A program made the position numbers and the translations under genes. From NCBI GenBank assembly GCA_014529385.2, contig CM043942.1:64205184-64269183 (forward strand): a DNA stretch of 64,000 nucleotides, in the 5' to 3' direction. This document shows, piece after piece, positions 45,677 through 56,953 of the stretch (the stretch's first letter is position 1; the number at the start of each line of letters is the position of its first letter). Source of the stretch: Adiantum capillus-veneris (Eukaryota > Streptophyta > Polypodiopsida > Polypodiales > Pteridaceae). The notes beneath the pieces were generated by a model. That model did no database searches and had not been told where the DNA came from. It saw only the letters and a list, made by a program, of their open reading frames with translations.

Positions 45677-46030
45677 TCATGGTATCAACGAAAAGCATCA
45701 TGATATCACCGAGAATAATCATTGTATCAATGAAACAACATCATGGCATCACCGAGAATAACCATGGTATCAACGAAACATCATCATGGCATCACCGAGA
45801 ATAACCATGGTATCAACGAAACAACATCATGGTATCACCGAGAATAACCATGGTATCAACAAAACATCATCATGGTATCAACAAAAATCACCATGGAATC
45901 AACGAAATATCATCATGGAATCACCGAGAATAACCATGGTATCAATGAAATATTATCATGGCACCACCGAGAATAACCATGGTATCAATGACATATCATC
46001 ATGGTATCAACGAAAATCACCATGACCAAA
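45677..46030. repeat. Minisatellite, about 42 bp unit, CATGGTATCA motif
   Basis: About eight units combine ACCATGGTATCAACGAAA with CATCATGGCATCACCGAGAA. Variants drift towards both edges. The plus-strand frame 45786-46025 simply translates the repeat and is not a gene. Confidence 0.9.
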
Positions 46031-46371
46031 GTATTAACAAAACATCATCATGGTACCATCAAAATCACTATGGTATCAATGAGAAATTATCAATAAAACG
46101 ATGTAAACTATATCTCTAAAAGAATAATTATACGAGAATCAATGAACGAGTATATCATATAACAAAAGATCATGTACCAACAGTAGCTCGATAGAATTTG
46201 GACGATCATCAACGGCTCGACTGAATCAGAACGATGTGTAACCGGCTTCTGCAGCAAAGTTACGTCAGTAACAAATATATGATTGATGAAGAAAAATATA
46301 ATTGAGAAGTTTTCAATTATGAGAAAAATCAAAAGCAAAAGGTAAAATTTTGATTTTCAAACATATTCGTA

Positions 46372-47500
46372 GTCATAGACGATAACCCAAAATCGGTGCA
46401 GAATTTAGAGAAACTTTCTTCTGCAAAGTTATAGACCACATCGATTCCAATCCCCATCGCGGGTAGTTTCTTCTGCAAAGTTGTAGAACACATCGATTCC
46501 GGTCTCTCACGCGGGTAGTTTCTGCAAAATCGTTTTGAATAAGCAGAAAAATAAAAAACAAAAAACAAAAAACGGAAATTGCTTTTTAGGTATGTACGCA
46601 GTCCGCGAACAATAACTCAAAATCGGTGCAGAATTTGAAAACACTTTCTTCTGCAAAGTTGTAGACCACATCGATTCCGGTCTCCCAAGCGAGTAGTTTC
46701 TGCAAATCGTTTTTCAATAAGCAGAAAAAAAAAAAAAAAAAACGGAAATTGCTTTTTAGGTATGTACGCAGTCCGCGAACGATAACTCAAAATCGGTGCA
46801 GAATTTGAGAACACTTCCTTCTGCAAAGTTGTAGACCACATCGATTCCAATCTCTCTTTCAGGTAGTTTCTGCAAAATCGTTTTGAATAAGCAGAAAAAT
46901 TAAAAAACAAAAAGCGAAAATTGCTTTTTAGGTTTGTTCGCAGTCCGCGAACGATAACTCAAAATCGATGCAGAATTTGAAAACACTTCCTTCTGAAAAG
47001 TTGTAGACCACATCGATTCTGGTCTCTACTAAGAGTAGTTTCTGCAAAATCGTTTTCAATTAGCAGAAAAATCAAAAACAAAAAGCAGAAGTTTCTTTTC
47101 AGCTATGTACGCAGTCCGCGAACGATAACTCAAAATCGGTGCAGAATTTGAAAAAAATTCCTTCTGCAAAGTTGTAGACCATATTGATTCCGGTCTGTCG
47201 CATGGGTAGTTTCTACAAACTCGTTTCCAATTAGCAGAAAAATCAAAAACAAAACGCAGAAGCTGTTTTTCAGGTATATACGCAGTCCGCGAATGATAAC
47301 TGAAAATCGGTGCAGAATTTGAAGAAACTTCCTTCTGCAAAGTTGTAGACCACATCGATTCCGGTCTCTTAGTTGAGTAGTTTCTACAAAATCGTTTCCA
47401 ATTAGCAGAAAAATAAAAAACAAAACGCGAAAGCTGTTTTTCAGGTATGTACGCAGTCCGCGAATGATAACTCAAAATCGGTGCAGAATCAATTTTGATC
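46372..47500. repeat. Satellite array, 171-bp unit, inside the short-LTR element
   Basis: GTCCGCGAAC/GTCCGCGAAT recurs at 46601, 46771, 46943, 47114, 47285 and 47456, spacings of 170-172 bp. Each unit contains ATAACTCAAAATCGGTGCAG, TCTGCAAAGTTGTAGACCAC and AGCAGAAAAATC-like sequence. A partial unit precedes from 46372. A 171-bp period is 57 codons, which is why a long minus-strand frame (47056-47787) survives across three units. Confidence 0.93.
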
Positions 47501-47529
47501 AAGAGAAAAATCGAAAACAAAAATGTAAT

Positions 47530-47541
47530 GCTCTGATACCA
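47530..47541 (-). promoter_or_regulatory. Primer-binding site, initiator tRNA-Met type
   Basis: The plus strand reads GCTCTGATACCA, i.e. TGGTATCAGAGC on the minus strand, the canonical plant Ty1/copia PBS. It abuts the LTR end without a gap and fixes the element's orientation. Confidence 0.92.
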
Positions 47542-47683
47542 TGTTGAGAGAGAAGGAGAGAGCACAGAAGTAGAACCCCAAAGTGTGTAGAATACACAGA
47601 TGAGATGATGTATATATAGAGGGGACCTGGGTGCCATATATAGAGAAGCCATATATTGAGTAGCTTCACATATAAGCTCAACA
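47542..47683 (-). repeat. 5' LTR of the short-LTR element, 142 bp
   Basis: Bounded by TGTTGAG...CTCAACA, a 7-bp inverted repeat with TG...CA ends, directly next to the PBS. Its right-hand 55 bp recur at 44908-44962 and 48415-48469. At the latter the following CCCCCGCTC is a polypurine tract on the minus strand. Confidence 0.85.
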
Positions 47684-47684
47684 A

Positions 47685-48683
47685 TGATAACCAGTGATAT
47701 ACCACTTTTGGCGTGTACATAGTAGCATCTATATGCATGGGCATATTTATAAGGGGATGTAAATACATGAATTTGGGAGATTTTCAAAGTGGTTTCAAGT
47801 TTTAAAAAATATGCGACGTGTAAAAAATGTAAATAGTGATGCTTGCATGACGACAGTCAAACACACATACATGCATGGATAGTGTGTCGACACCTTAGAT
47901 ATGGTTCCATGTGGCTTATTTTGTTTATGGGGATTTTTTTTATCATTCTAGAATTTAAATAGCTCAAGTGGGAGGTGTGGGCACCCTCGACCCGCCCGAG
48001 AAGGTTGGTACATGCGGTAACTATCTATTACCGATGCCTGATATGAGGTGATGCATGCACCACCCTAAAGTGGTCAAAAATGGAATGTGGGGATGTGGAA
48101 AATTATTTGCGTATCAAAGATCAAGCATTCAAAATTTGGTGAATTTTGGAGTTTGTTTGAGGTTTTCTAGAGAAAAATGCCAGTTAGAGGTCAAAACTGG
48201 CCAAAATTGGGCCCAAAAAAGGTCAAAAAATGCCTAAAAATGGTGTGAAAATGCTTCAAATCGCCACATCACTCATAGTGTGGTGAGTGTTAAAGGTGAG
48301 GAAGAATTTTTAAGCCAAGTCTTGGAACTTTCACCTCTCTATGTGTAGGATTTTCGAGTCTGTTTGAGGTTTTTTAGAGAAAAATGCCCGTAGGGGTCAA
48401 AACTGGCCAAAACTGGGTGCCATATATAGAGAAGCCATATATTGAGTAGCTTCACATATAAGCTCAACACCCCCGCTCAAATAAGGGTCCCTAACTGTGG
48501 ATGAAAAAACCCTTGGGGGATCAAGGGAAAAACCCACAGCTCTATATATACCCACCGTTATATTATAAAAATCATTGAATATACAAATGTTTACGAGGAG
48601 CTACATCACTCCTTTTACAATGAATGTTTTATGAGGAGTTACATTACTCCTATCCTATCAAATACAATAATGAATACAAAGGT
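47685..48683. repeat. 1.0 kb direct repeat, copy 2
   Basis: Near-identical to 44181-45175, ending abruptly at the start of the Tat pol relic. Its LTR-end fragment (48415-48469) keeps the intact CTCAACA terminus and polypurine tract that have decayed in copy 1 (AGCTTAAAACCTCC). The frame MHHPKVVKNGMWGCGKL occurs in both copies but is probably fortuitous. Confidence 0.9.
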
Positions 48684-49041
48684 GGGGTCAGTATCTATTA
48701 GTGTGGGGTCAGTAGATTTTGGGTCGGTTCTCTTACAAAACTAGGGAAGGAAATTCAAGCCGGTCTATTTTGATAGCAAGATGAAGAATGTAAAAGGGTT
48801 CTCTTATACAAAAATGGAATAGTGGGTCTTTCCCTTGCTTCTTGCTTGTCGCAGGTTCAAAACCTATCTGTTGCCCCAAAAATTCCACATCAAACCTTTT
48901 GTTGGATGTCGTACAACATTTAAAGCCTAGCTAGTGCATCTTAAAGTGGAATTTGAAGCTTCAAGAGTATGAGTTTGAGTTTCCATCTTACCCAAGGGTT
49001 GACAAGGATGATCGTGAAGAGAAAGTAGATATATTACAGAT

Positions 49042-49326
49042 GTGTATACAATGATGTTTGATGGTGCATACATAAAATTTCTTCATGAGGCAAGTGGTGG
49101 GGTAGTCATTAAGAACCCAAAAGGCGATGTAATCTTTCTAGAGCTTACGATCTTAATGAAGTTGAAAGTAACAATGAGGTCCGTTGAGTATCTCGCATTT
49201 TTCATTGGGTTGGAGCAGTGTGTTGGGTTTGGATTGAAGAGAGTCATTGCAAAAGGGGATGTGTTGCTAGTCATGAATCAATTGCTTGGTTTGTGGAATG
49301 TTAAGAAAGACAATTTGAAGAAGTGA
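49042..49326 (+). pseudogene. Second (archaeal-type) RNase H, relic 2
   Basis: DGAYIKFLHEASGGVVIKNP, GLEQCVGFGLKRVIAKGDVL and MNQLLGLWNVKKDN parallel the domain at 1373-1615. A small frameshift around 49150 spoils the middle (FLELTILMKLKV instead of a SRAYDLNEAK-like segment). Confidence 0.8.
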
Positions 49327-49418
49327 TTCTATGGCATCAAGAAAAATTTACATGAGTTTGAGAAGATACAATTTAAGCATGTTCCTCATGAGAAAAATTT
49401 ATAAGCTGATGAGTTGGA

Positions 49419-50600
49419 TTGGGACAAGTTAGATGCCTTGGTAGCTCCTTTAAAGGTCAAGGAAGCCTTGTATATGCAGGAAGGGAATCATTACAAGATG
49501 TGGAAGTATTTCTTGGTAAAGGGAAATCTCGAGAGGGCATGTCAAAGGTTCGCCGTAAGAGGAACTACACATTGGTAGATGAGGATCTCATGCTTTATGG
49601 CAAGGATATCATTTTGAGAAAAGTGTCATGCAAAGAAGAAATAGGCTTGATTTTGCAGCACTGCCATGAAGAAATAGGTCATCAATGCAAGGATTAGGTT
49701 GTCTTTTGTATTTTGAGAGTAGGTTATTGTTTGCCCTCTATGATGAGAGATGCTTATTTTTTGTGCAAGTCATGCCATGAATGCCAAGTGTTGGCAAACC
49801 AAAAGATTTTGTATGAGTCTCAAAAAGCTATAATGTCTTTTGATGCATATGCAAAATGGGGAGTGGATGCTGTAGGTCCAAGGCCAAGGACCGACAATGA
49901 CAAAAGGTATATCCTTGTGGTTGTGGACTATTTGACAAAATGGGAGGAGGCAAGAGCGGTAAAAATGTAATAGCAGGAAGAGTGGCCTCTGTCTTATATG
50001 AACAGGTGTGTTGTAGTTTTGGAGCTCCTATGGTTATCATTTCTAATCGAGGACCGGGGTTTAGGGGAAAAGTTGTTGTTGCTCTCATGGAGAAATTGAA
50101 AATTCAACATAGGCATTCTTGTCCTTACTACCCACAATGCAATGGGCTGGTTGAAAACTGCAATGGTCAAATTGTGAAGATGCCATATAAGCTTGTTTGT
50201 GGAAAGGAATCTCTCATGCCCATACAGGTGCAACTAGATGCCTTGAAGTTGTTGTGCAAAATGCAAGGTGCACATAATGGCCAGAAATAATTCCTTATCT
50301 GGAGTTGTTGCAAATGAATAGAGAGAAAGAGAATGACTATTATCCTCAACAAGCAGAGACAAGGATGTAGAAAATTAATAAGAGGCTGAAAGAGAAAGAG
50401 AGTAAAGAGGGAGATCTGTTGATGAAGCATGAATCTCGCATGGATTTCACTTTTCAGAAGAAGTTGTGGGACAAATGGTTGGGTCCCTACAGAGTGACGC
50501 ATGTATTTTCTAATGGCACATATGAATTGGAATTTTTTTTGGTGAACGCTTGTGCTATAGAATAAATGGTTATAGATTGAAGAAATGCTTTACAAGGGTT
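49419..50600 (+). pseudogene. Gypsy integrase relic 2 (finger, core, GPY/F)
   Basis: The zinc finger is complete in outline (HCHEEIGHQ and LCKSCHECQVL) but split by a stop at 49697. The core has WGVDAVGP with the first Asp, then VVDYLTKWEEA. After a frameshift near 49960 comes IISNRGPGF, where Asn replaces the second catalytic Asp, and YYPQCNGLVENCNGQIV with the catalytic Glu. Near 50470 WLGPYRVTHVFSNGTYELE is the GPY/F motif. No chromodomain is seen, as expected for the Tat branch. Confidence 0.85.
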
Positions 50601-50663
50601 GTGGTTCCAGATGCAGATAGTCTCTTGGTTTGAGCATAAATGCTCTAAGTAGGGGGTGGGCAA

Positions 50664-51317
50664 TGATGATAGACCTCTTTTGGCATGTAGCTTGTATATG
50701 CATGGGCACATGTATAAATGGATGTAAATAAATGAATTTGGGATATTTGAAAAGTTGTTTTAAGTTTTAAAAAAGATGCGACGTGTACAAATTGTAAATA
50801 GTCATCCTTGTGTGCCGACAGTTGGACACACGTCCAACTGTCCATGCATGGACATAGTGTTGACACCTTAGATATGGTTCTAGGTAGATTCTTTTGGTTC
50901 TAGGTAATTTTTTTGAGCTTTTTAGAATGTAAATAATTCAAGTGGGAGGTGTGGGAGCCCTCGACATGCCCGAGAAGGTTGGCACATGCGCTAACTATCT
51001 ATTTATGGTGCCTGATTTGCAGTGATGCATGCATCGCCCTAGGAGTCGTAAAAAATGGAATGTGTGGATGTGTATAATAACTTTTGGTATAAAGGATCAA
51101 GTACAAAAAATTTCGTGATTTTTGGAGTCCGTTTGAGTTTTTTCCCACGAAAAATGCTCGTTTGGGGTCAAAACTGGGCCCAAAAAGGTCAAAAAATGGC
51201 CAAAAACACTGTGAAAATGCTTCAAATTGCCACATCACTCACGGTGCAGTGAGTGTTCAAGCTAAGGGAGAATTTTTGAAGAAAATTCTTGGCACTTTCA
51301 CCTCTCTGTGTATAGGA
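50664..51317 (+). repeat. Putative 3' LTR of Tat relic 2 (diverged)
   Basis: Begins TGATGATAGACCTC just after the polypurine-like tract and follows the same landmarks as 44181-44840: GCATGGGCA, GATGTAAATA, GCGACGTGTA, CTCGAC..GCCCGAGAAGGTTGG, GATGCATGCA, CACATCACTCA and TTTCACCTCTCTGTG. The homology fades after 51317, so the right LTR border is uncertain. Confidence 0.65.
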
Positions 51318-52681
51318 GGAAGCAAGGTGACTACAAGTGGTCTAGTGCAGTCCTGTCGCGTTTGCGTCCTGTTTTCGAGTGTGTGGAGGAGTGAATGAGA
51401 GCTTTCTCTCTCCAATTTTGTGCTTGGGAGAGTCTATGGAAGTTGGGATGTTTCTATGGATGTGTGTGTGCGAGTGTTTAAGGGAGTAATGGAAGTGGCT
51501 ATCTGCAATACTATGTGACCCTGTATCGGTGCCATTAGGGTTGGAGCTACTCCAAAGAGTCCAACAGAGTGGAGTTTGGTGAAGGCTTTGCAATGGTTTG
51601 AGGGAAATTTTGTGGTTGGATTTTTTCAGTTTTTGATGGTTTTTCTTATGCTCTTACACACGAGAAGGGGGCATGAAAAAGTGAGGGCACACTTTCTTCG
51701 AGTGTCAGGACATGAGGTTAGATATTGTTGTCCCTAGTAGGTGGTGGTTGATCCTCAACAGGCAATTGCACAAAAATTGTACTAGATGGCGCGAACACAA
51801 GAGGAAAATTTCCATAACAAGATTGTTAGAGGAGGGAAGGTTGTTGAAGGCTTCTACTACATATCAAACATCTACACTCATGATCTATTCACATTTTGTA
51901 AGGGTCATACATATTCAGATGAAGCCTACTGTTGGAGTCCTAATCAATTCAAGTTATCTATTGAAGTATATGAGAAACATATACAATAGAATGCCATATG
52001 ATGATGATGGGAGCGATAATGATGCATCCATGCTACTTGAAACTAAATTCCAAAACCCCTAAGTGGGCTTTTTCTTCTAGAATACATCTTTCTCTCCTCA
52101 TAATTTACTATTTCTCTTGTTATTATTGACTTTGTGTGTTCAATATTGAGGTTGTTGTACATTGACAATCAAGATCTATACCAAGTGGCCCCTAACTAGT
52201 ACCAAAATAATACTAACCAGTACCAAAAGGGAGGTAACCAGGACAAAAGTGATGACAAGTAGTACCAGAACTTTTATTGTAGCATTATTTGCATAAGATT
52301 TGGTACCAAAAGGGAGCTAACCAATACCAAAGTGATGAAAAGTAGTTTCAAGTTTGGTACTTCAAAGCTCAAGTTTGGTACTAAATAACACATAGTTTGG
52401 TAATTCGTAGCACCAAGTTTGGTACTGCATAGCATTTTGAACTAAATAGCACCAATTTTGGGACTATGTTAGCACCAAATATTGTACATTTTTACCATTG
52501 TATCAACACCAAGGTAAAGGATCTAAAAAAATATGCTTTTAGACTACAAACTACTAGATAGCACAAGAAAAGATACTATAGACCAATGTCCCAAGACAAT
52601 GTACGAGAAAAGTGGGTTTCCATTATATATTATGTGTCTGCCGATACAATGTTTCACCAAGTACAAGAGTTGAGGAACCTC
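51318..52681. other. Unassigned stretch with CAAGTTTGGTAC repeats
   Basis: Possible 3' flank of the Tat LTR up to about 51600. Two overlapping frames at 51712-52062 match no family. From 52195 to 52500 a degenerate tandem repeat mixes AGTACCAAAAGGGAGGTAAC and AAGTTTGGTACT variants. Confidence 0.45.
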
Positions 52682-53062
52682 CTAGGTTAGGGGAATCAAA
52701 GCTGTAAGAGTAGCCATCCATCTGTATTCAACAACATACCTAGAAGCATCATCTACTATGTAAAATATTGGGTTCTTGCAAGTGTACACTATTGGGTACT
52801 GATCACGTATCCATCCATGCAACCAAGGTAAAATGAGGTCCACCAAGTAGAAAGGGTATTCTTGGCCTACCACCATAAGGTAGTATGGTTTGATTGCAAG
52901 ATAGTTCTCACAACTATTTTTGCGTGACTTGAATCTGCAGTCATTCACCAGAATTTTGTTTCTAGCATCAAGCTGCAGATGCCTTGCATACATTGTCCGT
53001 AGGTTCTTTAGGTAAACAAGCTTGTCACCCACACTTCTAGGCATGTGTGGCACCTCCACCAT
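52682..53062 (-). pseudogene. Possible PIF/Harbinger (DDE_4) transposase fragment
   Basis: The 126-codon frame contains ARNKILVNDCRFKSR, YYLMVVGQEYPFYLVDLILP WLHGWI and, near its end, DDASRYVVEYRWMATL. These sit where DDE_4/Harbinger transposases have the second Asp region, a YLL-D-YPLLPWL-like segment and the R-x-VVE region with the final Glu. Similarity is weak and read by eye; the N-terminal half is missing. Confidence 0.35.
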
Positions 53063-53675
53063 ACTCTGTAGCTAGATCTCATAGTCTTCTTGGGAGAGTA
53101 CATCTGCCATGCAAAATGGAGGTTAGAATCATGCGTAATTTAACCTTTGAAACACTCAAGGCTCACATGAGTTACCTACAAAACACTTCTATTGCACATG
53201 TTGGGGGAAACAAGAATTCAAAATATCTATCTCTGATTATCTAAAACTCATTTGTACTATTATATAGTTGTACACTTCAACATGTATTCATTTGAATATA
53301 TCAATTCTCTTCTCTTGTATCTGTATTTGAATCTTTCTTTTTAGTTCCAATTTGATTTCCTTAAGTCTGAAGTCTTTAGTCATCTAAAGTCTAACACTCC
53401 AGATTGCCTAACACTAGAATAGCTTGAATCAACTCCAACTCATTCCATTTTGGCAATCAAGAGAATGCTCATGTAAGACACAAAGAGAATTGCATGAAGA
53501 AGTTTATTTATGAGCTTCACATTATAGTTTGGATTTGCAAACAAGTCTTGTAAACTATAGGTATAGATCCATCAAAAGTATTCAAACTTGCAAATAGGTA
53601 CAAATTTCACAACAACACTTTACACTACTCTCACACATGCACACATAGGTGTGATTATCCTTATGGGTTGGTAAC
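53063..53675. other. Non-coding stretch
   Basis: No gene recognised. A TAACACTAGAATAGC sequence at 53409 resembles the TTAACACTAG transposon end but has no identified partner. Confidence 0.35.
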
Positions 53676-53678
53676 TTG

Positions 53679-53682
53679 TGTG

Positions 53683-53771
<89 letters not shown>
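53679..53771. repeat. (GT)n(GA)n compound microsatellite
   Basis: GT tract with one C interruption passing into a long GA tract, in the same order as those at 8.8-12.9 kb. Confidence 0.96.
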
Positions 53772-53776
<5 letters not shown>

Positions 53777-53827
53777 AACGAGACAAACACAATATCTCAT
53801 AAATAAGAAGCGAATTTGATCACACAA

Positions 53828-53935
53828 GTAAGAGCATGGGAGGTAGTCTCACAATTTCTTCATGAATGAGAAGGGGTTCTAGTCGTACAACTGAGAGCAT
53901 GGGAGGTAGTGTCACAATTGCTTCATGAATCTAGT
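53828..53935. repeat. Two-copy tandem repeat
   Basis: GAGCATGGGAGGTAGT(C/G)TCA followed by CAATT(T/G)CTTCATGAAT occurs twice, about 62 bp apart. Confidence 0.85.
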
Positions 53936-54063
53936 CAAGCCAAAATCTTGCTTTTCATAAGTCTCTATATTTAGCTAGCCCTCAAGTAGCCTTGACATTG
54001 AGAAATAAGCTAATTAATCATTAGGACTAGGGTTGACTTGCACCGAGCATGGTCTTAGATCCT

Positions 54064-54666
54064 TTAACACTAGGTTTGTGTTTGAGCCACTTAAGTGGCT
54101 TGGCACATCATTCTATAAAATTAGCTCTAAGATTGTCTACTTTTCAAGAAACCATTATCATAGGATATCATTGAGGTCCTATGACATAGAGGAAAGTTAT
54201 AGTAAACCGTTTATTCTAGAAAAGTGTAAAATTAAAAAATTAGTTTTCAAAAAATAGTAAGAAGCAACAAAATTTGCTTTTAAGTTTAATAGGATACATG
54301 TTTTTGAGGCCTAAAACAAGTTGACAATTTTTTCCAAAAATAGTATATGCATAGATTCGCATTGTATACATATCCATGTATTTTTCAAAAACGTTTCAAT
54401 GTGCTTTGAAGGTTTTTAAGGGGTCTTCAAGGGATATCAAAAAAATTGAGCGATTTTTGCTTGATTGCACCTAAAAGATGGCTCTTAAAAAATAACAATT
54501 TTACATGAAATTATTTGTTTCTATTTTTTTCAACTCCCTACATGCCTTGAAAACAAATCCCTAAAAGGTTTTGATGAGGTTTTTTGTGGTCTATGAGAAC
54601 AAGAATTTACAAAAAAATTGCTTATAGCCACAAAAGTGGCTCATGTTCACACAGCCCTAGTGTTAA
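54064..54666. mobile_element. MITE with TTAACACTAG ends, 0.6 kb
   Basis: The left end TTAACACTAGGTTTGTG with GAGCCACTTAAGTGGC is mirrored on the right by GCCACAAAAGTGGCTC and CACACAGCCCTAGTGTTAA. It shares the first ten bases of the 4192-5518 element but has different subterminal sequence. Flanking trinucleotides (CCT, GTG) do not match. Confidence 0.65.
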
Positions 54667-55566
54667 GTGATTGTAAGGGTATCAAAAGCACATGTTTCTA
54701 ATGCAACAACCGTTTTATGTTGTAGATGAAATTTTAATTCATGTGAGGTTCCAGCTAAGTGGTGGTTGTCTATGTCATAGTCATCTTTGTAAGTGCTACA
54801 AATTTTTGTGAACATTAACTATATATGAGACTAAATTTCTCAACACCAAGACTACGTGGAGAAGAGAGAAAGAAGAAGAAGTCAAGGACTACAAATGGCA
54901 TGTAGGCTTAAAGTGGTATGCAAGAAAAGTAGCACATGTGTGGGGAAATGGTAGTTTGGATGATGCATGCAGGATGAAGGAGAAGGCATGACTTTATTGC
55001 TTATGGAAATGTTTGAAAAAATCATTTTTCTACCCATAAAAAATTCATTTTTATGCTTTCCAAAAGAGGAAAATTATGAAATTGGACCTTCCATGTGGCC
55101 TTGGCTTACCAAGAATTGGCAGATGATGGATGGGTACTAGGTAGGCATGACATGAGGGAAATTCCATGTAATTGCATAGACCAAGCTACTATTCAAAGGA
55201 TGTTTGTTGTTTCTTGTTGCTAGGTATGAAGAAACAGGAGATATTAAAATCGTAGAGGTAATGCACACTCTGATGAGAGTTGCAAAGAACAAAGGAATTC
55301 AAAGAGTGGGTGAATGTGTAGCAAGCGAGCAAGTGTGTGAAGTGTTTCTCAATGAAATATTGACAATTTCATGTTTGTTACCTCATTCTTTATTTGCATG
55401 TGCATGTTGTAGGAACCAAACTACAAGGCACAACACAAAATTCCATTTCAAAGTAGAAATTAACTCTCCACCATGCTTTTGTATGGCACTTGCTAAGTAG
55501 TGAGTGCACCAAACACAATTGCAATATTCATGCAAGACTATCACAATATGAAACATTTAGCATTAG
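54667..55566. other. Unassigned stretch with two open frames
   Basis: A frame around 54827-54990 (WRREKEEEVKDYKWHVGLKW) and the frame 55204-55500 (ARYEETGDIKIVEVMHTLMR) look mildly protein-like but match no family and have no linking gene structure. Confidence 0.3.
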
Positions 55567-55740
55567 GTAGAGAATGGAGTCTAAGAGAGCCTCTTTATTT
55601 GGCAATTTAAGGGATTCAAACCTCTAGTATTAAGAAACAATTCAAATTATAGTTTTTGAATTCAAGTAGGCAAAACGTCTAGTTTATTTGAATTTGAATT
55701 TCCCTTCAAAAATGAAATTTAAAATCTAGCGAGCAAAGGC
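55567..55740. mobile_element. Partial copy of MITE family B
   Basis: TTAGGTAGAGAATGGAGTCT...GAGCCTCTTTATTTGGC and the following internal region match the left part of 58874-59311. The right terminus is missing. Confidence 0.6.
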
Positions 55741-56010
55741 CTATCATGTAACACATATGTGGCCATAAATAGGAGATGAATCTTTAATTTTTATGGAGAG
55801 CAAGAGCATGGCTTTGTGTATTACCCTGGTCCTAGAGGCTAGAGGAGCAATGAGTTGTGGATCATCCAAAATTTGAATGAATATATGTGGTGGCAATTGG
55901 AGGAATAAGTTGTAGAGCATATAAAATTACTCCATGATTGGACCCTTTTGAAAGCTTTAGTAGAAGTTAATCGGCTTCCACTTTTCTTGCCACAGCCATT
56001 GAAGCATCTA

Positions 56011-56082
56011 GGAGATGTAGCTCATATGGTAGAGCACTCGCTGAGCATACGAGAGGTATAGGGATCGATACCCGCATATCCA
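56011..56082 (+). tRNA. tRNA-Ala (AGC)-like pseudogene
   Basis: The 72-nt segment begins GGAGATGTAGCTCATATGG and ends CATATCCA, with an intact D arm, a loop carrying AGC at the anticodon position (TGAGCAT) and an ATCGATA T-loop as in plant tRNA-Ala. Defects: the universally conserved T33 is G, the anticodon stem has one mismatch, the T stem two and the acceptor stem one. It is likely a pseudogene, or the head of a tRNA-derived SINE. Confidence 0.7.
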
Positions 56083-56333
56083 TGATTTTCAGTCTTGTGA
56101 ATCTGCTCCATTGTTTTCTATGCCCGCCCATGCTTTCAAAGGTGGGAAAGATGAGTAGCAAGCTAATCTCATCTAGTTTTGCATGCACGCCTCCTCCAAT
56201 CTAGGAGTAGTGAAAGGGCTGGATGCCTCTTGTTGAGGTGAATTTACATGAGAGTCCCACCCCATCGACATCCTTCGGGTGAGGATAATCTAATCATCCT
56301 CCATAACAATCCTATCAAGACCCGTTTAGCTTG

Positions 56334-56388
56334 TATGGTGGCTCTATCAGTGGATATGGATATGGTGGCTCTATCAGTGGATATGGAC
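56334..56388. repeat. 27-bp tandem duplication
   Basis: TATGGTGGCTCTATCAGTGG plus ATATGGA occurs twice back to back. Confidence 0.9.
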
Positions 56389-56953
56389 TTTTGTCATGTT
56401 CCATTATTAGGTGTGCGTTCCTACTTGGCATAAAGCTCTTGTGACTAGTTGTGAGGATCGTGTGGACAACGTACTTGCTTCTTATAAAATTGGTAGCTAA
56501 TGATTCCCAATGTTGCTGCATTGTTTGCATGGGTGCCCAAAAACTCAATAGGCTAGAAAACCCATGTGTGAACTCAAATTTGTGTTTACTTTGCATCTAG
56601 CTTGCCAAAAATTTCATTACAGTGCAACATTTGTCCAAAAATCAGCCCATGTAGTAGATACTCATATGCAAGCCATCACTTGAAATCACAGCATGACCTA
56701 AATTTTAAAAGCATGTTAGTACTTACAGCATGGACTAGTCCTTAGAATCATGCTAGTATTGCTAATGAACTAACTCTATAAGCCTCAATAACATGAGTTT
56801 TAGGTTGGTCATTTGATATTATTATGAAAAGTTGCCAAAAAATGACACGCATTGTTTGCCCAATTTAAGATGATGACAAATTATTTGCAAGCACAAGGTT
56901 AAAGGTGGAATCTATGCCCAAAAAAACGCCAAGTTTCTATCAACCAATAAGTC

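Larger units (their letters stand above)
44909..47683 (-). mobile_element. Non-coding short-LTR retrotransposon (copia-type PBS), 2.8 kb
   Basis: Read leftward: a 142-bp 5' LTR (47683-47542), a primer-binding site complementary to initiator tRNA-Met directly after it, about 2.5 kb of internal DNA dominated by tandem repeats, then a decayed polypurine tract and a truncated 3' LTR (44962-44908). No gag or pol is recognisable. Size and lack of coding fit a TRIM/LARD-like non-autonomous element or a gutted copia element. Confidence 0.7.
48700..50660 (+). mobile_element. Decayed Ty3/gypsy Tat-like retrotransposon (relic 2)
   Basis: The same domain order as relic 1 but extending further: RNase H (48741-49000, with stops), second RNase H, integrase finger, core and GPY/F C-terminal domain, then a polypurine-like AGTAGGGGGTGGG and a putative 3' LTR. 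Sequence upstream of RNase H is replaced by the 1.0 kb repeat. Multiple stops and frameshifts make it non-functional. Confidence 0.87.

Noticed and set aside
45786-46025. Repetitive 79-codon frame
   Set aside because: It follows the 42-bp minisatellite; protein periodicity comes from the DNA repeat.
47056-47787. 243-codon minus-strand frame
   Set aside because: It crosses three 171-bp satellite units, the PBS and the LTR. An open frame is expected because the period is a multiple of three.
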